A DNA stretch of 64,000 bases from Phyto melanocephala (lineage: Eukaryota > Arthropoda > Insecta > Diptera > Rhinophoridae): assembly GCA_941918925.1 (NCBI GenBank), contig OW799237.1:18023201-18087200 (forward strand), given 5' to 3'. Shown piece by piece: positions 47,641-59,740 of the stretch. Both the position numbers and the translations under genes were made by a program. Under the pieces are notes generated by a model that was given only the letters and a program-made list of their open reading frames with translations, had not been told where the DNA came from and searched no databases. How positions within the stretch are numbered: position 1 is the stretch's first letter; each line of letters begins with the position of its first letter.

Positions 47641-49091
47641 TAGGGTGATCGACTCGGTTTTAAAACCGGTGGGAAATCCGGTTTTATCCTCTTTCAGCTG
47701 GCGATTTTTTCTAAATGTTGATTTTTCGAATATCGAATACACTGGTTTTTTAATCCGAAAAAGGCGGTTTTTTGTTTATTTGTTTAGTTTATTTTCATAT
47801 ATCTTTGTAACCAATCGTACCATAGTATATTTGGTACGCGAAAAATTTTAAAAAATCAGAAAATAAAAACTATTAAATATTCTTCCATAATATTGTAAGA
47901 AATTTATTTGTTGTTTAAAAAACAAAAAAAAATTAGAAAAATAATTAAGCTTAAATATTATTTTTTTATAGGATACAAACCTAACGTTAAAAGTTAAAGG
48001 TAATTGAAGAATAAACTTTTACTTTTTCACTTTTTCACTTTTAGGTAAAAAGTGTAGTTACAATAAAATGAAATGAAATACAATAAAATAAAAATTAAAT
48101 TTTGAAGATTTTCTCTCTAGCCTTTGAAGTGTATTTTAAATAACAGAAATCATTTCAAACAAAACACGTTAGAGAATATTAGTTAAAAAGATCTATTTAA
48201 CATTTTAAACAAGTAACAGTGCTATATTCGGCCGTGCCGAATCTTATATACCCTTCACAACGTGTAGTCATGCAATAACAATTGTTTGTATCACCATTCA
48301 TCCCATATAAAATACGTGCATACGTACACGTTAGAATAAATGTGGCATCGAATCCCAGCTGAGCCAAAAAAATTTTATTTTATTTAATATATTATTTATA
48401 TTTTATTATTTTTTTTTATATTTTTTTTTAATTTTTTTTAAATTTTTTTAAAAAATTTTTTTAGAAAAATTTTTAAAAAATTTTTTAAAAATTTTTTTTT
48501 TTAATTTTTTTAACATTTTTTTTTGTAGTTTTTTTATTATTTTTTTTTATTTTTAATATTTTTTTTTTTTTTGTAATTTTTTTTGTTTGGTATGTTTTTT
48601 ACATGTATGTATATATGTATGTTGTTGTTGTAATTGTGAAAAAAAACGAGGTGGTCGTGGTTTTTTGCTCATATCTCAGAAAGTTATGGGGCGATTGTGC
48701 TAAATTTCAATAGCGATTCATTCCTGGATATTTCCAAGAGATTGATACCATATACAGATCTGAGGAACATATAGTTGCTTCTAAAAGTTGATTTCAACCA
48801 ACACACGGACAGACGGGCAGACGGACAGACGGACAGACGGTCAGGGCTTAATCGACTCCTCTATTCATAAGCTTTCAGAAAATATGTACTTTATGGGGTC
48901 GGAAATGAAAATTGTAGAAATTACAAACGGAATGACAAAGCTATATATACCCTTGTGCACCACAGGTGAAGGGTATAAAAATGTACACTAGGACATACAA
49001 ATTTTATAACAGCCTTATAAAAAGTCTTATTCATATATGTATTAATTTATTTTACTTGTAAAGAGTACATTTTATCTTTAAATTCAACTAA
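47641..49091. mobile_element. hAT-like element, second copy, split and right-truncated
   Basis: Starts TAGGGTGATCGACTCGGTTT and follows the copy at 26264-27315 closely to 48207. After the INE-1-like insertion (48208-48978) it resumes at TTTATAACAGCCTTATAAAA, matching the first copy from about 26943, until ACTAAT at about 49091, where the match stops. The right terminus is lost. The left flank GTGAACAC belongs to a Tigger-like end. Confidence 0.85.
48208..48978 (-). mobile_element. INE-1-like element, type A, nested in the hAT-like copy
   Basis: Complete from AACAAGTAACAGTGC to GAAGGGTATAA and nearly the same as 24651-25340, including ACACGTTAGAATAAATGTGG, the tRNA-like GGCATCGAATCCCAG, and CAGATCTGAGGAACATATAG. 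The empty site is represented by the first hAT-like copy near 26910-26940. Confidence 0.88.
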
Positions 49092-49537
49092 TGAAGGTTC
49101 CTAATTAATTTTCAGACACGCTAGTAACACCAAGATTAAAGCCGTAGTCTCGGAATTTTTTTTTGAAAATAATTAAAAAACTCGCTTTGAAAATAACTGA
49201 GATATATGAGATATATGCTTCGGAGTTTTTCTTAAAATTTACAAACGAAAATCAATTTCTATAGGCTCTAGACAACCCAGAGGGTCAATATGGGAATCAA
49301 ATTAAAAAACTTCACTAGAAAAAAATATCACATTCTTTAAAAGATTTAAAATCTATAATTATTGCCACTACAAAATGGCGTACAATAAATTTATATAGAG
49401 ATCAAAACTAGTGATAAAAAACTTACCCCCTGAACCTTCTCAATAATGGTATAACATTAAGGGGCTTTACCAGCTGAATAAAGTAAACTATGAACAAGTT
49501 AAAATCCAAGAAGACGTCCTAAATAAAATGGTGAATA

Positions 49538-50333
49538 CAGTAGACTCGCGGTAACAAAAACACTGCCTTACGTGAACACCGGATAAGATGAACATAATTT
49601 TTTTTACAATGACTACTCTGTAGCGTGAACACGTTATAGAACATATTTGTCGGTTATCCAAATCGTTTTCATAAAAAAGAATATCCCCTTAAATGATTGC
49701 AGAGGCTTAGTTTAGTACGCGCTGCTGATTTAGCATGATCTAATTTAAAGTTTTTCATGGAAAATGTTAAAAAAAACTACCAAAACTCTAAAGTTATACT
49801 TCTTGTGATTGGAAAGGAAAAAAATTCTCGCTCTTTTAGAAATTTTGAATCTCCTGTGGACTACAATTGCTCCAAATCGTAAGGGATGACAGCTGTAATT
49901 TTTGAAAATTGGTTTAATTATTAATGAATGCTATTGGCTATTTAAATTCAACTTGGCATCGCCTTGAAAAGAAAACAATAGCAAAATGCTGGCTGAACAT
50001 TTTTAGCTCTTTAGGAAATGAAGAAGACTGAAGAGGATATCCCGTTAGTTTTTTTGAGAGAAAGAATTTGTTCAGCAATTAAAATTTTAAATTAAACGAT
50101 AATCCAAAAAATTGGTAACACATTTTTTTAACTTAATTTTAACGTTCTTTTTTTTTCTTAACAAAACAAAAGTACATAAAAATCCGAAATACCAAAAAAT
50201 ATATGAATTTGAGTTAAATCACATGTCTTATTTATTTGGAAATTCTAAAGAGTTACCCATTCGTCAATATGAACATCTTCGCAAACGTAAACAAGCTCGG
50301 TTTTTAATAGTTCACGTTACCGCGCGTCTACTG
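49538..50333. mobile_element. pogo/Tigger-like DNA transposon with TA target duplication
   Basis: The ends CAGTAGACTCGCGGTAAC and GTTACCGCGCGTCTACTG are inverted repeats with one mismatch, flanked by TA on both sides. Removing it restores GAATATATGG, as found in the type-B copy at 22249. At 796 bp it is shorter than an autonomous element. It retains a small piece of transposase coding (49936-50030). Confidence 0.8.
49936..50030 (+). pseudogene. pogo/Tigger-type transposase C-terminal fragment
   Basis: The plus strand reads GYLNSTWHRLEKKTIAKCW then LNIFSSLGNEED-stop. This matches the end of the DDE_1 (pogo/Tigger/jerky) domain, where a Trp-x5-8-Thr-Ile-xx-Cys-Trp pattern (AWxxVTxxTIxNCW) follows the third catalytic residue. 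The catalytic Asp residues are not present in this piece. It lies within matching TIRs, which supports the assignment. Confidence 0.65.
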
Positions 50334-50582
50334 TATATGGAAAAGTGTAAAATCCAAGATGGCATTCGAATAATAGCAAATAATTTTTTTCTTAACCCGA
50401 TAAATATGGGTATCAAACGAAAGGACTTGACTAATACCTCGAATACAGTTAACTGTGTAAAAATTAAAGATGGCGTCGGAAATAATAAAGCAACATGTTG
50501 TATAACATTAAATTTGAAATCTATGTACATAATGGTGAAGGGTTTTATCAGATGCATGACCAAACGTAGCACTCTTACTTGT

Positions 50583-51659
50583 GTAATCAACCTTTTGCAC
50601 AATAAAAAAATAGCTTTAGAAGGTGATTTGGAGAATTCGTTAAGAAATATTGTAGTTTTATAACATTTTTCCTAAAAACATTTTCTTTGGAATTTTCCTA
50701 AGACCGCCACGCTAATATTATGCAATTTTACTTTATCCTCAGCAACCTCTAATTATCTGAATTTAAGCGTATAGTGTTTTTTAGTAAACTATCCTTTTAG
50801 CTCTAAAACCTTTAACTGAATAATGTAATGTTATCTACAACTAAACCTGATGATATTTTATTTAAAAAAATCTTTTTTATTTTAAAAAATATTCTTAAAA
50901 TGTATGCAACCTTTTGCTTGCTATTTTTGTTTTAGTACTTTGATAAAAAAATCTTAAAAAATCATGCAATTTTAAAACATTTTTTAAAAAAATTCTTGGG
51001 ACATATTTACTATTAAAAAAAATCCTTTCAAGGCCTTTTCTATGCAGTTAGTTTTATCAAGTCTTAATTCTACATTTGAAAAACCTTGAAATTTTTAATT
51101 TATTGCTAACTTTGTAGCTTAACATTATGTTTATTGTTTAACTAAAGAGAACAATATCTAACAAGAGCTAATATTTGTTCAACATTATCCTTGCCTTAAC
51201 CTCTACACATGCACATTGTACATGTTGTAACTTTTCACTAACCAACTCATGGTGACCAAAGCAAATAATCACTTTAGGGTTTTACTAATGTTTTGGTTAC
51301 TTTCAGCTTGATTTTATGACAGCCCAGAAATGTTATCCCTTTTCTACAGTCACACTCGCACACACTGTTTTAACTCTCTTAGTTAGAGTTAAACACTTTA
51401 ACGTTTTTCCCTTTAATTTTTCGCCTCTTTGGCTGCATAAGCCTTTGGCCAGTTTTCTTCTTGGAATTAAGACGTTTTCGTAAACATTACGACTTTATTA
51501 ACCTTTGCGCAGCCTTGAGCATCAAATACGCGATTTTACACATTCTCACATAACTATGAGTGTAAATGGTTTTATGACTCAACTATGGCTCATGTGTTAA
51601 ATGTTTGTGGAATACATAGGCAAAATTCCGTCGAATTTACTAGATCTTGCTACAGCAAG
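50583..51659. other. AT-rich non-coding stretch
   Basis: Numerous AAATTTT/AAAACC words and TTTTAAAAA runs; 51180-51650 is more balanced in composition, but I see no gene or repeat in it. Confidence 0.4.
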
Positions 51660-54330
51660 GTTGTTAGGGATATTAAGGATACTAAACTTATATATGTTTA
51701 AATGGATTTGAAATGTTTAGTTTTACTTATAATTAGTATATTTTTTGTATTTTGTTTATAGATTATAACTAGAATTGTTAACATACTTGTAATAGGGTAT
51801 CAAGGACAAAGTTTTGTATATCCTTGAAGCAATACAATTGACCATCATTAATACTCTGCAACTTTATAAAACAATCTTAAAATAGATTTTTTTTGAAATT
51901 CGTTTTTCATTTTATTATTTCGCCTAGAACAACTAAAAATGTATGATTTCCTTTAAAACGAATTTTTTAAAGGTATTGTTTAAGAATCTTAAACCTAGAG
52001 TTTTGTGAGTCAATGCCTGATTAGAATTTAAACTTTAATTTTAAACAAAAATTCTTAAATGTTATTAATAGTAAGGTTGCCGATGAAAAAGGACATCAAG
52101 GATAACATGCTAAAATATTATTTTTAAACATTTTTATTGTGGTTCTACTTTATTTAAATGTTAATAATATAAATCGAGATTTTTTACTGAAACTGAAATT
52201 TGGAATTTTGCGAGAAAGGATATTAAGGATAATAAAATATTTTAAAATAAGTAATTATTTTTAATAATTTGATATTACTTTTATTAAAAAATCTTTGAAT
52301 TTTATTAAACCAATTTAAACATTTTATTGCAATTTATAAGTCTTGGTGAAAAAGGACATCAAGGACAATCGAATTGAAAAAAAACTGCTGTTTTGGTTTT
52401 GATTTATTTAATTTCGAATTCTAACAATAAAAATTGAAATTTTTTATTCAAACTTTTAATGATATGCAAAAAGGACTTCAACGATAATGGCTGAAATTAA
52501 AAAAGGCAATTCTTAACTTATGATTTGTTGATTTTTCAATTATTTTTGAATTTTAATTATGAAAATAGAAAAATTTCATTTAAACTTAAAAAAAAATTCA
52601 AGAAAGGAAATTCTTGGTGAAAAAGGACATCAAGGATAATCGAATTGAAAGACTGTTGTTTTGGCTTTGATTTATTTAATTTAGAGTTCTAATTAAAAAA
52701 AATTGAAATTGTTTATTCAAACTTTCAATGATATGCAAGAAGGACTTCAAGGATAATGGCTGATATTGAAAAAGGTAATATTTAACTTAAGTTTTGTTTG
52801 TTTTTCAATTATCTTTAAATTTTAATAATAAAAATTAAAAAATGTTATTCAAACTTAAAAAGAAATTTAAGAGAGGACATTATTGCTGAAAAAGGACATC
52901 AAGCAAAATCCAAAAAAATTCTTTGTTTTAGCTTTGATTTATAAAGTTTCGAATTCTAAAAATAAAAATAGAAATTTTTTATTCAAACTTTAATGATTTT
53001 AAAAAAGGACCTCAAGGATAATGGCTGATATTGAAAAATTTAATTTTTAACTTATGATTTGTTTGTTTTTCAATTATCTTTGAATTTAAATAATGAAAAT
53101 CGAAAAATTTTGTTCAAACTTAAAAATAATTTAAGAAAGGACATCAAGGATAATAGAATATTTTGTATGTTATTGTTTTACTTTCTCTTGTTATTATTAA
53201 CTTTTAATTACATTTAAAAATTAAAAATAAAAATAAAAATATTTTACTAAAATTAAAATAATTCGACGTAAAAGGACATCAAGGATCTGCAGTATTTTAA
53301 AAAGTTATTTTCTTACTTCTTTAAATTTTACTCAACTAGCGTTTATTTCCAATAATAAATTCGAAAAAATTGCAAACAAAAAAATTTACAGGAAAGGACA
53401 TAAGGATAATATAATATTTCGATAGAACTTATAGGTTTTATTTCCTTTTTCATTTTGGACAAAATAATTTTAAGTTCTTAAAGTAAAATTCGAAATTTTT
53501 TTTTTAATTTAAAACATTTGGCGAAATAGGGTATGGAGAATAATGGAATATTAAAAAATTGAGTTGCTTTAAGCTCTAAACACATAGACGCCAGCAGACT
53601 TCACAACTTCACGGCTTCAAATGCTGCCAACTTCAAATGCTGCTCTGAAGTCAGCTTCATAATTATTTTGAAGACAGCAACAACATAATAATCAGCTGAT
53701 GTGTATTTTAGCAATACAAATTTCAGGGATGCCGAATATATATTTTATAATGAATAAAATTAAAGTTATTGATAAAAAAATGTAATTATACCACGAAAAA
53801 CTATAAAAACACATAAATTTATTTCTTTATTGTATTTTTGTAATGTTCTTTTATGTTTAATATCAAAAATAAGTTTTTGTTCTCATTTTTCCAATTTAAT
53901 ATATATAATGGCAACACTATATTTGTTTCTTGCTGCCCGTCAAAATAGAAAATAGCCTAAGTTGGCAGCAGCTGCAAATGCTGTTGTGCAGTCGTGCTGC
54001 TGTGCTGCCGTCAAAATAATTGTTTGCATTTAAGCACATGGATTTTATTTTTGACATATTGCTGCATGCTGTCTGCTGTCGTCTATGTGTTTAGAGCATT
54101 ACTTTTATTTTAATTTTTGGCTTCACTAGCTTAAAAATTTGTTAATAAAAACCTAAAAAAATTGTAAGCGTGGTACCTAGATTTTAATTCGACTAGATTT
54201 AACTTCTTATAAAAAAAACCCTGATTAAAATTTAAAAATTATTCGATAAAGGACATAAAGGATAATAAAGTTTTTTTATCATAATTATTAAAATAGAAAA
54301 AATCTTAAAATATAAAAGAGGATATGCAGG
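51660..54330. repeat. Degenerate tandem array of AAAGGACATCAAGGATAAT units
   Basis: The phrase AAAGGACATCAAGGATAAT, with changes, starts at about 52095, 52213, 52350, 52468, 52619, 52735, 52890, 53006, 53136, 53270, 53393 and 53524, and again at 54246. Weaker copies are near 51668 and 51797. Spacing alternates about 117 and 135-155 bp, so a ~270-bp dimer repeats (52350, 52619, 52890; 52468, 52735, 53006). Between phrases the sequence is AT-rich with a recurring TTTGATTTATTTAATTT word. A TIR element interrupts the array at 53573-54097. Confidence 0.8.
53573..54097. mobile_element. TIR element, 525 bp, in the AAGGACATCAAGG array
   Basis: GCTCTAAACACATAGACG then CCAGCAGAC at the left is mirrored by GTCTGCTGT then CGTCTATGTGTTTAGAGC at the right: 27 bases with one mismatch. 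Subterminal regions on both sides are rich in GCTGC/CAGC and TTCAAATGCTGC words, unlike the surrounding AT-rich array. No clear target duplication and no coding frame. Confidence 0.8.
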
Positions 54331-55853
54331 AGTTACAAATGATCAAAAAATTACTTTTTAATATTTATAGTTAAGCTTATTATTTTTTTTTTAAACAAAA
54401 CTCTTTCATTAATTGATAACTTAAAACTACTTTCTCTACATTAAATTCACTTAAAAATAAATCGTCTTTTAAAAATCGTTAAGTATTTAAAATTGGCCTT
54501 TTGGGCATCGTTTAAATATATACTACCTGTCAACTTACTGTTTACACGAACAACCTGTTAAATCAACAATGATACAGTTAAATAAAACTCAATTTCCCAG
54601 CCTTAAAAAAATCCACAATCTATGTGTTTAATATTGAGGGTGGCCTTAAGACGAGGGAAAAATGATTTTCATAAAAAAAAAAAAAATAAAAATTTGTTCT
54701 AGTTTTCCCACACAATTTGGCAGCAGAAAAAAAAAAATAAAAATATAAAACAGTTTGCAATTGCTTACAAAATTTATATCAATATTGATCTCTGTGTTGC
54801 ATTGTTGTCAACGCTTGAAGGATAACAAGGATAAAAGATAAATATCATAACATAATGATCAACCTGTTGTTCAGTTAAGAAATATCTGTTGTTGTGGGAT
54901 TCACACGCAAACAGACAAGAAAACATTTTTATTTGCACCGGAAGAAACTTAAAAACTACGTGTGGTTTTACACACACAGACACACAAACATGTGCATAGA
55001 AGTAAACAAACAGGTCATTGTATTTTTAGTTCCGATTTTTTTTAATATTTTTGCATTTTTTTGTTTGTTATGTGTTTTGCATGTAGTTTTTATTATTATT
55101 ATTTTTTTGTTTTAGTATCTCTTATTCATGAGTTTGAAGAGTTTTTGTTATAGTATCCTTTTTGTTAAACAATTGCATATATTTTTCCCATCGTTTGTTG
55201 TGGCAATTTCAATCGCTGAATGAAAAGGATTATGGTTACAAATACACAAATTTTTATTGTTTTCTTTCTCAATTGTAAGTTGTGTTATTGATATAAAGGT
55301 TTGTTTACACTTTAAGGATATTGATGAATTTAAAGAAGAATGCTTTTCTCATAAGACTGCTATAAAATAAAAATTTTGCTTACGTAAACAGAGTTTAAAT
55401 AAAACAATACAATAAAATTGTTTTGTGATTTTCTTTTATTAAAAGAGAAGGAAAAAAATAAGTATTTTTTTCGTATTGTAAAGGACATGTTATCCTTTTA
55501 AGAATATAACTATCTACAATATCTAACAATATGTGATTATTTTTTGTTTGGAAATTTTTGATAACTTTTTAGGAGAAATTTTACTTATTTTATAAAATTT
55601 TCTATATTATTTTTTTAAGCTAAAAATATGGTTTACTTAAGAGTCTAGGCTAAAACTTTAAGGTTGTAATATATACTAGTCTATAATGTAATCTATAGTT
55701 TAGTATAAAAGTTTTTTCTGTTTTTCTCTTTAATTTAGAGTATAGTTTAGTTTATAGAATAGTGAACCGTTTATTTTAATCTATAGTCTAGTTCACAAAT
55801 TGGTCTAGATTATATTTAAGTCTTTAGTCCGGTATACAATTTTATCTGTCTAG
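54331..55853. other. AT-rich non-coding stretch
   Basis: Poly-A runs at about 54677-54740 and CACACA words near 54971. The overlapping frames at 54774-55115 lack any domain. AAGGATAACAAGGATAAAAG at about 54819 echoes the array to the left. Confidence 0.45.
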
Positions 55854-56260
55854 TAAAGGGTGTCTCAGTAAGAATTAACTGAATAGCAAGACGTATTTTT
55901 TGAGATAGTTGCGATTTTATAATGGATTGTAAAGAAGACATGTTGCGATTAAGTATAAAATAAAATATCCAGCTCTGATGATAGCTCATTACTATTTTTA
56001 TGAAATTTTCCATAATTTTTTTTACAGGGATATGTTTGTATCTCATTTCGGATTAAGAATTAGAAATTATTTCTGGTTTATTTGCATAAACCCAAGATTT
56101 TACAAAACCCCTAAGAAAAAAATTGCAAGGCATTAAGTCGCTTAATGTGTTGGCCAGTTAGCATCACAATTTTTTCATGTGCAGTATGGTGCCGTCTTAC
56201 CAAAACCACACGACGTACAGATTCATGCCGTCCAGTAGTTAAAAAAAGTACTATGAAATA
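55854..56260 (-). pseudogene. Mariner-type transposase C-terminal relic with one terminus
   Basis: The minus strand reads VWFW-stop-DGT near 56200 (counterpart of WFQQDGA, second catalytic Asp). It then reads LMPCNFFLRGFVKSWVYANK and PEIISNS, matching CDLTPCDFFLWGFVKSKVYANKP; the third catalytic Asp is replaced by Asn. Then IPVKKIMENFIKIVMSYHQS matches the C-terminal helix. About 100 bases further lies TAAAGGGTGTCTCAG (55854), a plausible terminal repeat. The N-terminal half is not found. This lineage differs from the one at 28530 and 60701 (PLDY/PCDF variant). Confidence 0.78.
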
Positions 56261-59027
56261 CATTTTTAATAACGAATTGAAAATCGTAAATCCCATCCCT
56301 GAAAGAAAAATGTAAAGGCAAATTCAACAATCAACAATTCAACAATTGGGCCTACAAATAAACAGGCCTGACATGACTATCTCAAAAATCATACACAATT
56401 AGATCATTACGAGTTTTTCCGAACAAAATATCATTTAACACTCCTCGTAGAGAACAGTCGGGTCTTAAAATTAATTTTATTTTAATGGCGTTTATTTTTG
56501 TGGATTTATTGCAGGAGTAGAAAAATAAACAAAATAATAAAATGTGTTTTATTTTTGAAACGAATATTCGCGGAGAAAAATTCGTCGTTCGTCGCAATAG
56601 TGCGCCTAGCATAAAGTTGCGGACATATTTTGTATCATTATTTGTAACCTTGTTTAGTCTACACAGAGAAAACAGTATCGGTAGTGAGTGCCACAGTTGT
56701 TTGCCAATCGCGTAATTTACTTGTTATAGTAGAATTTTTCGATTTATAGAATATCAATATATATTCAGCAGCAAGAAATTATGATTCTTGCAATTAAAAT
56801 TGTATTACCAAAAAAAAAAGTTCGATTGAAAATTCTAGTCCATTCTTTTGGCAATTAATTTGAATGTCTGTTTTCGGGGTGTACTATCTGATACTTTAAA
56901 AAATTGTTTTTGTAATAATTTCAAAAAAGCTTCTTTTTTTATACACAATTTTAAAATAATTTTCTTATAAAAAATTTGATAATTTTTATACTTCCAATTG
57001 CAAAAGTATAATTTTTTTTATATAAATTGCACAACAAACATTTTTTTTACTAATTAACTACTTCCGCAAGTTGCGTATTGTTGCCAATTTTTATAGAGGA
57101 CAGCAGTACATTAAATCAAAGTACATACACTTACATGATGATGGTCAGTGTGAGGTCCTATTTTTTATAAGCATAACAAACTCTACCTGACATTCCATAA
57201 CAAATTATGATAGAAAACAAATAACAACACTACTTAAATGATTGCCTAAGTACCCTTGAGATTTCTCTAGCGGTCAAATTCTTTCAAGTGTGTTTTATTC
57301 CATAGATTTGAAGAAGAACAAAAAAATTATGTATTAAAAAAGATGCCCATCAAGTCTCTTCTAACCAATTAATGCGCTTTTTGTTTAATATCCACATCCA
57401 TGTAATCATTGAAAACTAAATGAATTTAAGTAGAGAGAAAGAGAGTGAACATAATCAATGATCGATGGTTTAAGAAGAAATAGACGAGCAAATTATTTTA
57501 CCTGCTGAGCTAACTATTTGTGAACCTTTCTCAAATAGCCTTTGTCCAGTTAGAGAATAACAAATATCAATGAGAGTTGGTTTTACCTTTTTCCTTTACT
57601 GCACAAACCTGTCAATATCCTTTTGAAAACCTTATTTGTGTATATCGAATTACATGAACGTTTTAAGGATTTTTCAAAATATTTTGCTATGTACACACAT
57701 ATATACATACATTGTTTATTTAAAAAAAAGAAATAAAATTACATAATTGTTTTGATTTTAAGATCTTTTTAAAATATCTATGCAAATCTCTTATTAAAAT
57801 GCCGTTTAAATAATTACATTCTTCCCATAGGGGCTTAGTTTGTTTAATACTTCTCAAGCCTGTTTAAAAATTATTTAAAGATACACACACTTTTCTTCTT
57901 AATTGTTTTAGAAAACATTTAGATTAAATATATTTTTTTATTGTGTGAAAACATTTACTAAATATGTGTGACGATTCTGACAGTATTGGCACCCGCATTT
58001 ACTCTATTGAGGAATTTCAAAGAAAAATTCTTTGAAATTTAAAATATTTAAAATTAACTAATCTTTGATCTTGTAATTTTTTCCATATTTGATTTATTTA
58101 AATTAAAAAAGTCAAGTCACACACAAACCACATTCATTCTTTTCCTATTCGAAAACTGATATTTGCTCCCTGAACTATTGTCAATTAGCCTTGCAAATGG
58201 TCAGACTAAAAATTTTAAACTGATGGAAATACATTAGGTGGCATTGATTTATTTCAAATACACCTGATTGAAACATGTTTAGTAAATGTTTGCCAATTTT
58301 TCCCGCTGGTTTCCCCGGTCAGACATCATAGATAGCCTTAAAATTAATTAAATGTTTGTACCCTAAACCACCATGGGTGGTATTTTACATTTGTGTTGAT
58401 GACTTTAACGCTCAGAAATAGTAGTTTTCAATCCACTTGTAAGTTTACCGACTGGCTTAAGATAATTTTTTTGATGTCGGCCGGTCAAAAAAGCGATTAG
58501 TTTCTGACTTTCTTTTTGTACATATAAACCTAAAAACAACCATATTTGGCTAATTCAGAAGGTGTCCTGGTGACGTATTTTTATAAAGTCAAAATATCCC
58601 AAAAATCTAAAAATAATTGAAAAGTATTATTTGTTTACTGTAAAATTTTTATATCTTTAAAGACAATATTTATTTATTTCTGGCTTAAGTTAATTTATTT
58701 TTAATTCTTCTATACGAAGAGATTAAATTTTTTTAAAAACATATTTTTAAAATTTATGGCTTTATACGTTTCATATATCGATATGCTAATTGAACCAAAA
58801 GAGGGAAACTTTATCCACAATTCAAATAAATTCCATTGTGTCATTAATGTAGCTTGCCAATTTGTCATAAATAGACTTGACATCTCAACAACTACTACAG
58901 ATTGTTTAAAAAATGGTTGAGTTTAAGAACCACATCGTACTCAAAAAGTCATTGCTTATTATTGGTTGAACGGATACAAAATTTACACGTATCGTAAATC
59001 ATCCAACGTCGTTTATATGTAGAAGTA
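56261..59027. other. Non-coding stretch, nothing firmly recognised
   Basis: The 76-codon minus-strand frame at 56382-56612 has a more balanced composition at 56550-56620 but no recognisable domain. The remainder is ordinary AT-rich DNA without TIR pairs, RNA folds or coding signatures. Confidence 0.4.
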
Positions 59028-59705
59028 CTAGCCGAGACCGTCGCGCGTTGCTACGCCCCTTAATGAATAAAATGCATTCTTAATTTTAGTTGAATATATT
59101 CAAAATAATATTTTATGGATTTTTATTGTAATGCAAGTGGGTATACAATATTTTTGGTTTTTCCATTTGCTGTAAAATCGAATAATTTTATGGTGTTCCC
59201 ACTGTGGAGCATGCGACGTACAGCTGGCTATGTGAAAAGCATGGATTTTCCAAATTCAATCCTGCAACACGGAGAGATTGTCCTTCTGCTTTGTTGATGG
59301 TAATAGCGAAGGCAAGGTAAACTGGAACTTTATGGGCGTGCCACTGCCCACTTTTCTAATCACGAAATTGTATAGTCATGACAGTTCAATATGAGTGCAA
59401 AGTTTCAGAAAAATTGGTCCAGTGCAAGTACCTCAAAAATATAATTTTTTTATGGGCGTGGCATTACCCACTTTAATAATCACGAAATTATTAAGTCATA
59501 ACAGCTCAATATGTGTGCAAAGTTTCAGAAAAATCGGTGAAGTGCAAGTAGTTAAAAATGAAAACTAATTTTTTCCACCCATAAACACTCCATGGTATGA
59601 GTACAACAACTTGCCAAAGTTTTAGTCCGATTGGTTTTACAGTTTCGGAGTCTATAGCTAACACACACACACACACAGACAGAGTTTCACTTTTATATAT
59701 ATAGA
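59028..59705 (-). mobile_element. Helitron retaining the end of its helicase gene
   Basis: In its own orientation it begins TCTATATATATAAAAGTG after a host A at 59706 and ends GGTCTCGGCTAG before a host T (complement of 59027). It contains a (TG)n run, about two and a half of the GTGGGCAGTGCCACGCCC tandem units, a helicase C-terminal fragment (59115-59325), and the GCGTAGCAACGC hairpin near the 3' end. Placement of helicase coding just before the 3' end is the normal order for Helitron RepHel genes. It links the two purely repetitive Helitrons to an autonomous ancestor. Confidence 0.9.
59115..59325 (-). pseudogene. Helitron RepHel/Pif1-like helicase C-terminus
   Basis: The minus strand reads PVYLAFAITINKAEGQSLRV, then AGLNLENPCFSHSQLYVACS and TVGTP-stop. 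This is the conserved end of Helitron helicases, motifs V and VI of the SF1B/Pif1 family (FAMTINKSQGQTLKVAGLxL ... HGQLYVACSRVG). The motif VI Arg that normally follows CS is replaced by Thr here. After the stop, a shifted frame still reads EKPKILYTH (cf. KTKNIVY). A long upstream deletion removed the Rep and most helicase domains. Confidence 0.9.
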
Positions 59706-59740
59706 TTTTATCTTAAATATTTGCATCCAACTTATGCAAT

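Larger units (their letters stand above)
49130..50582 (+). mobile_element. INE-1-like element, type B, 5'-truncated, split by a Tigger-like element
   Basis: The left part (49130-49537) and right part (50334-50582) carry the type-B central phrases CCAAGAAGACGTCCTAAATA and CCAAGATGGCATTCGAATAA, TATGGGTATCAAACGAAAGG and ACTTGACTA. The 3' end is GGTGAAGGGTTTTATCAG ... GTAGCACTCTTACTTGTG. The 5' end is missing. The 183-codon open frame at 50112-50663 crosses the Tigger end and this element and is a chance chimaera. Confidence 0.75.

Noticed and set aside
50112..50663. Longest open frame in the window (183 codons, plus strand)
   Set aside because: It runs from inside a Tigger-like element, across its terminus, into a type-B INE-1-like element. 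The translated repeat phrases recur in other copies, so it is a chance frame over two transposons.
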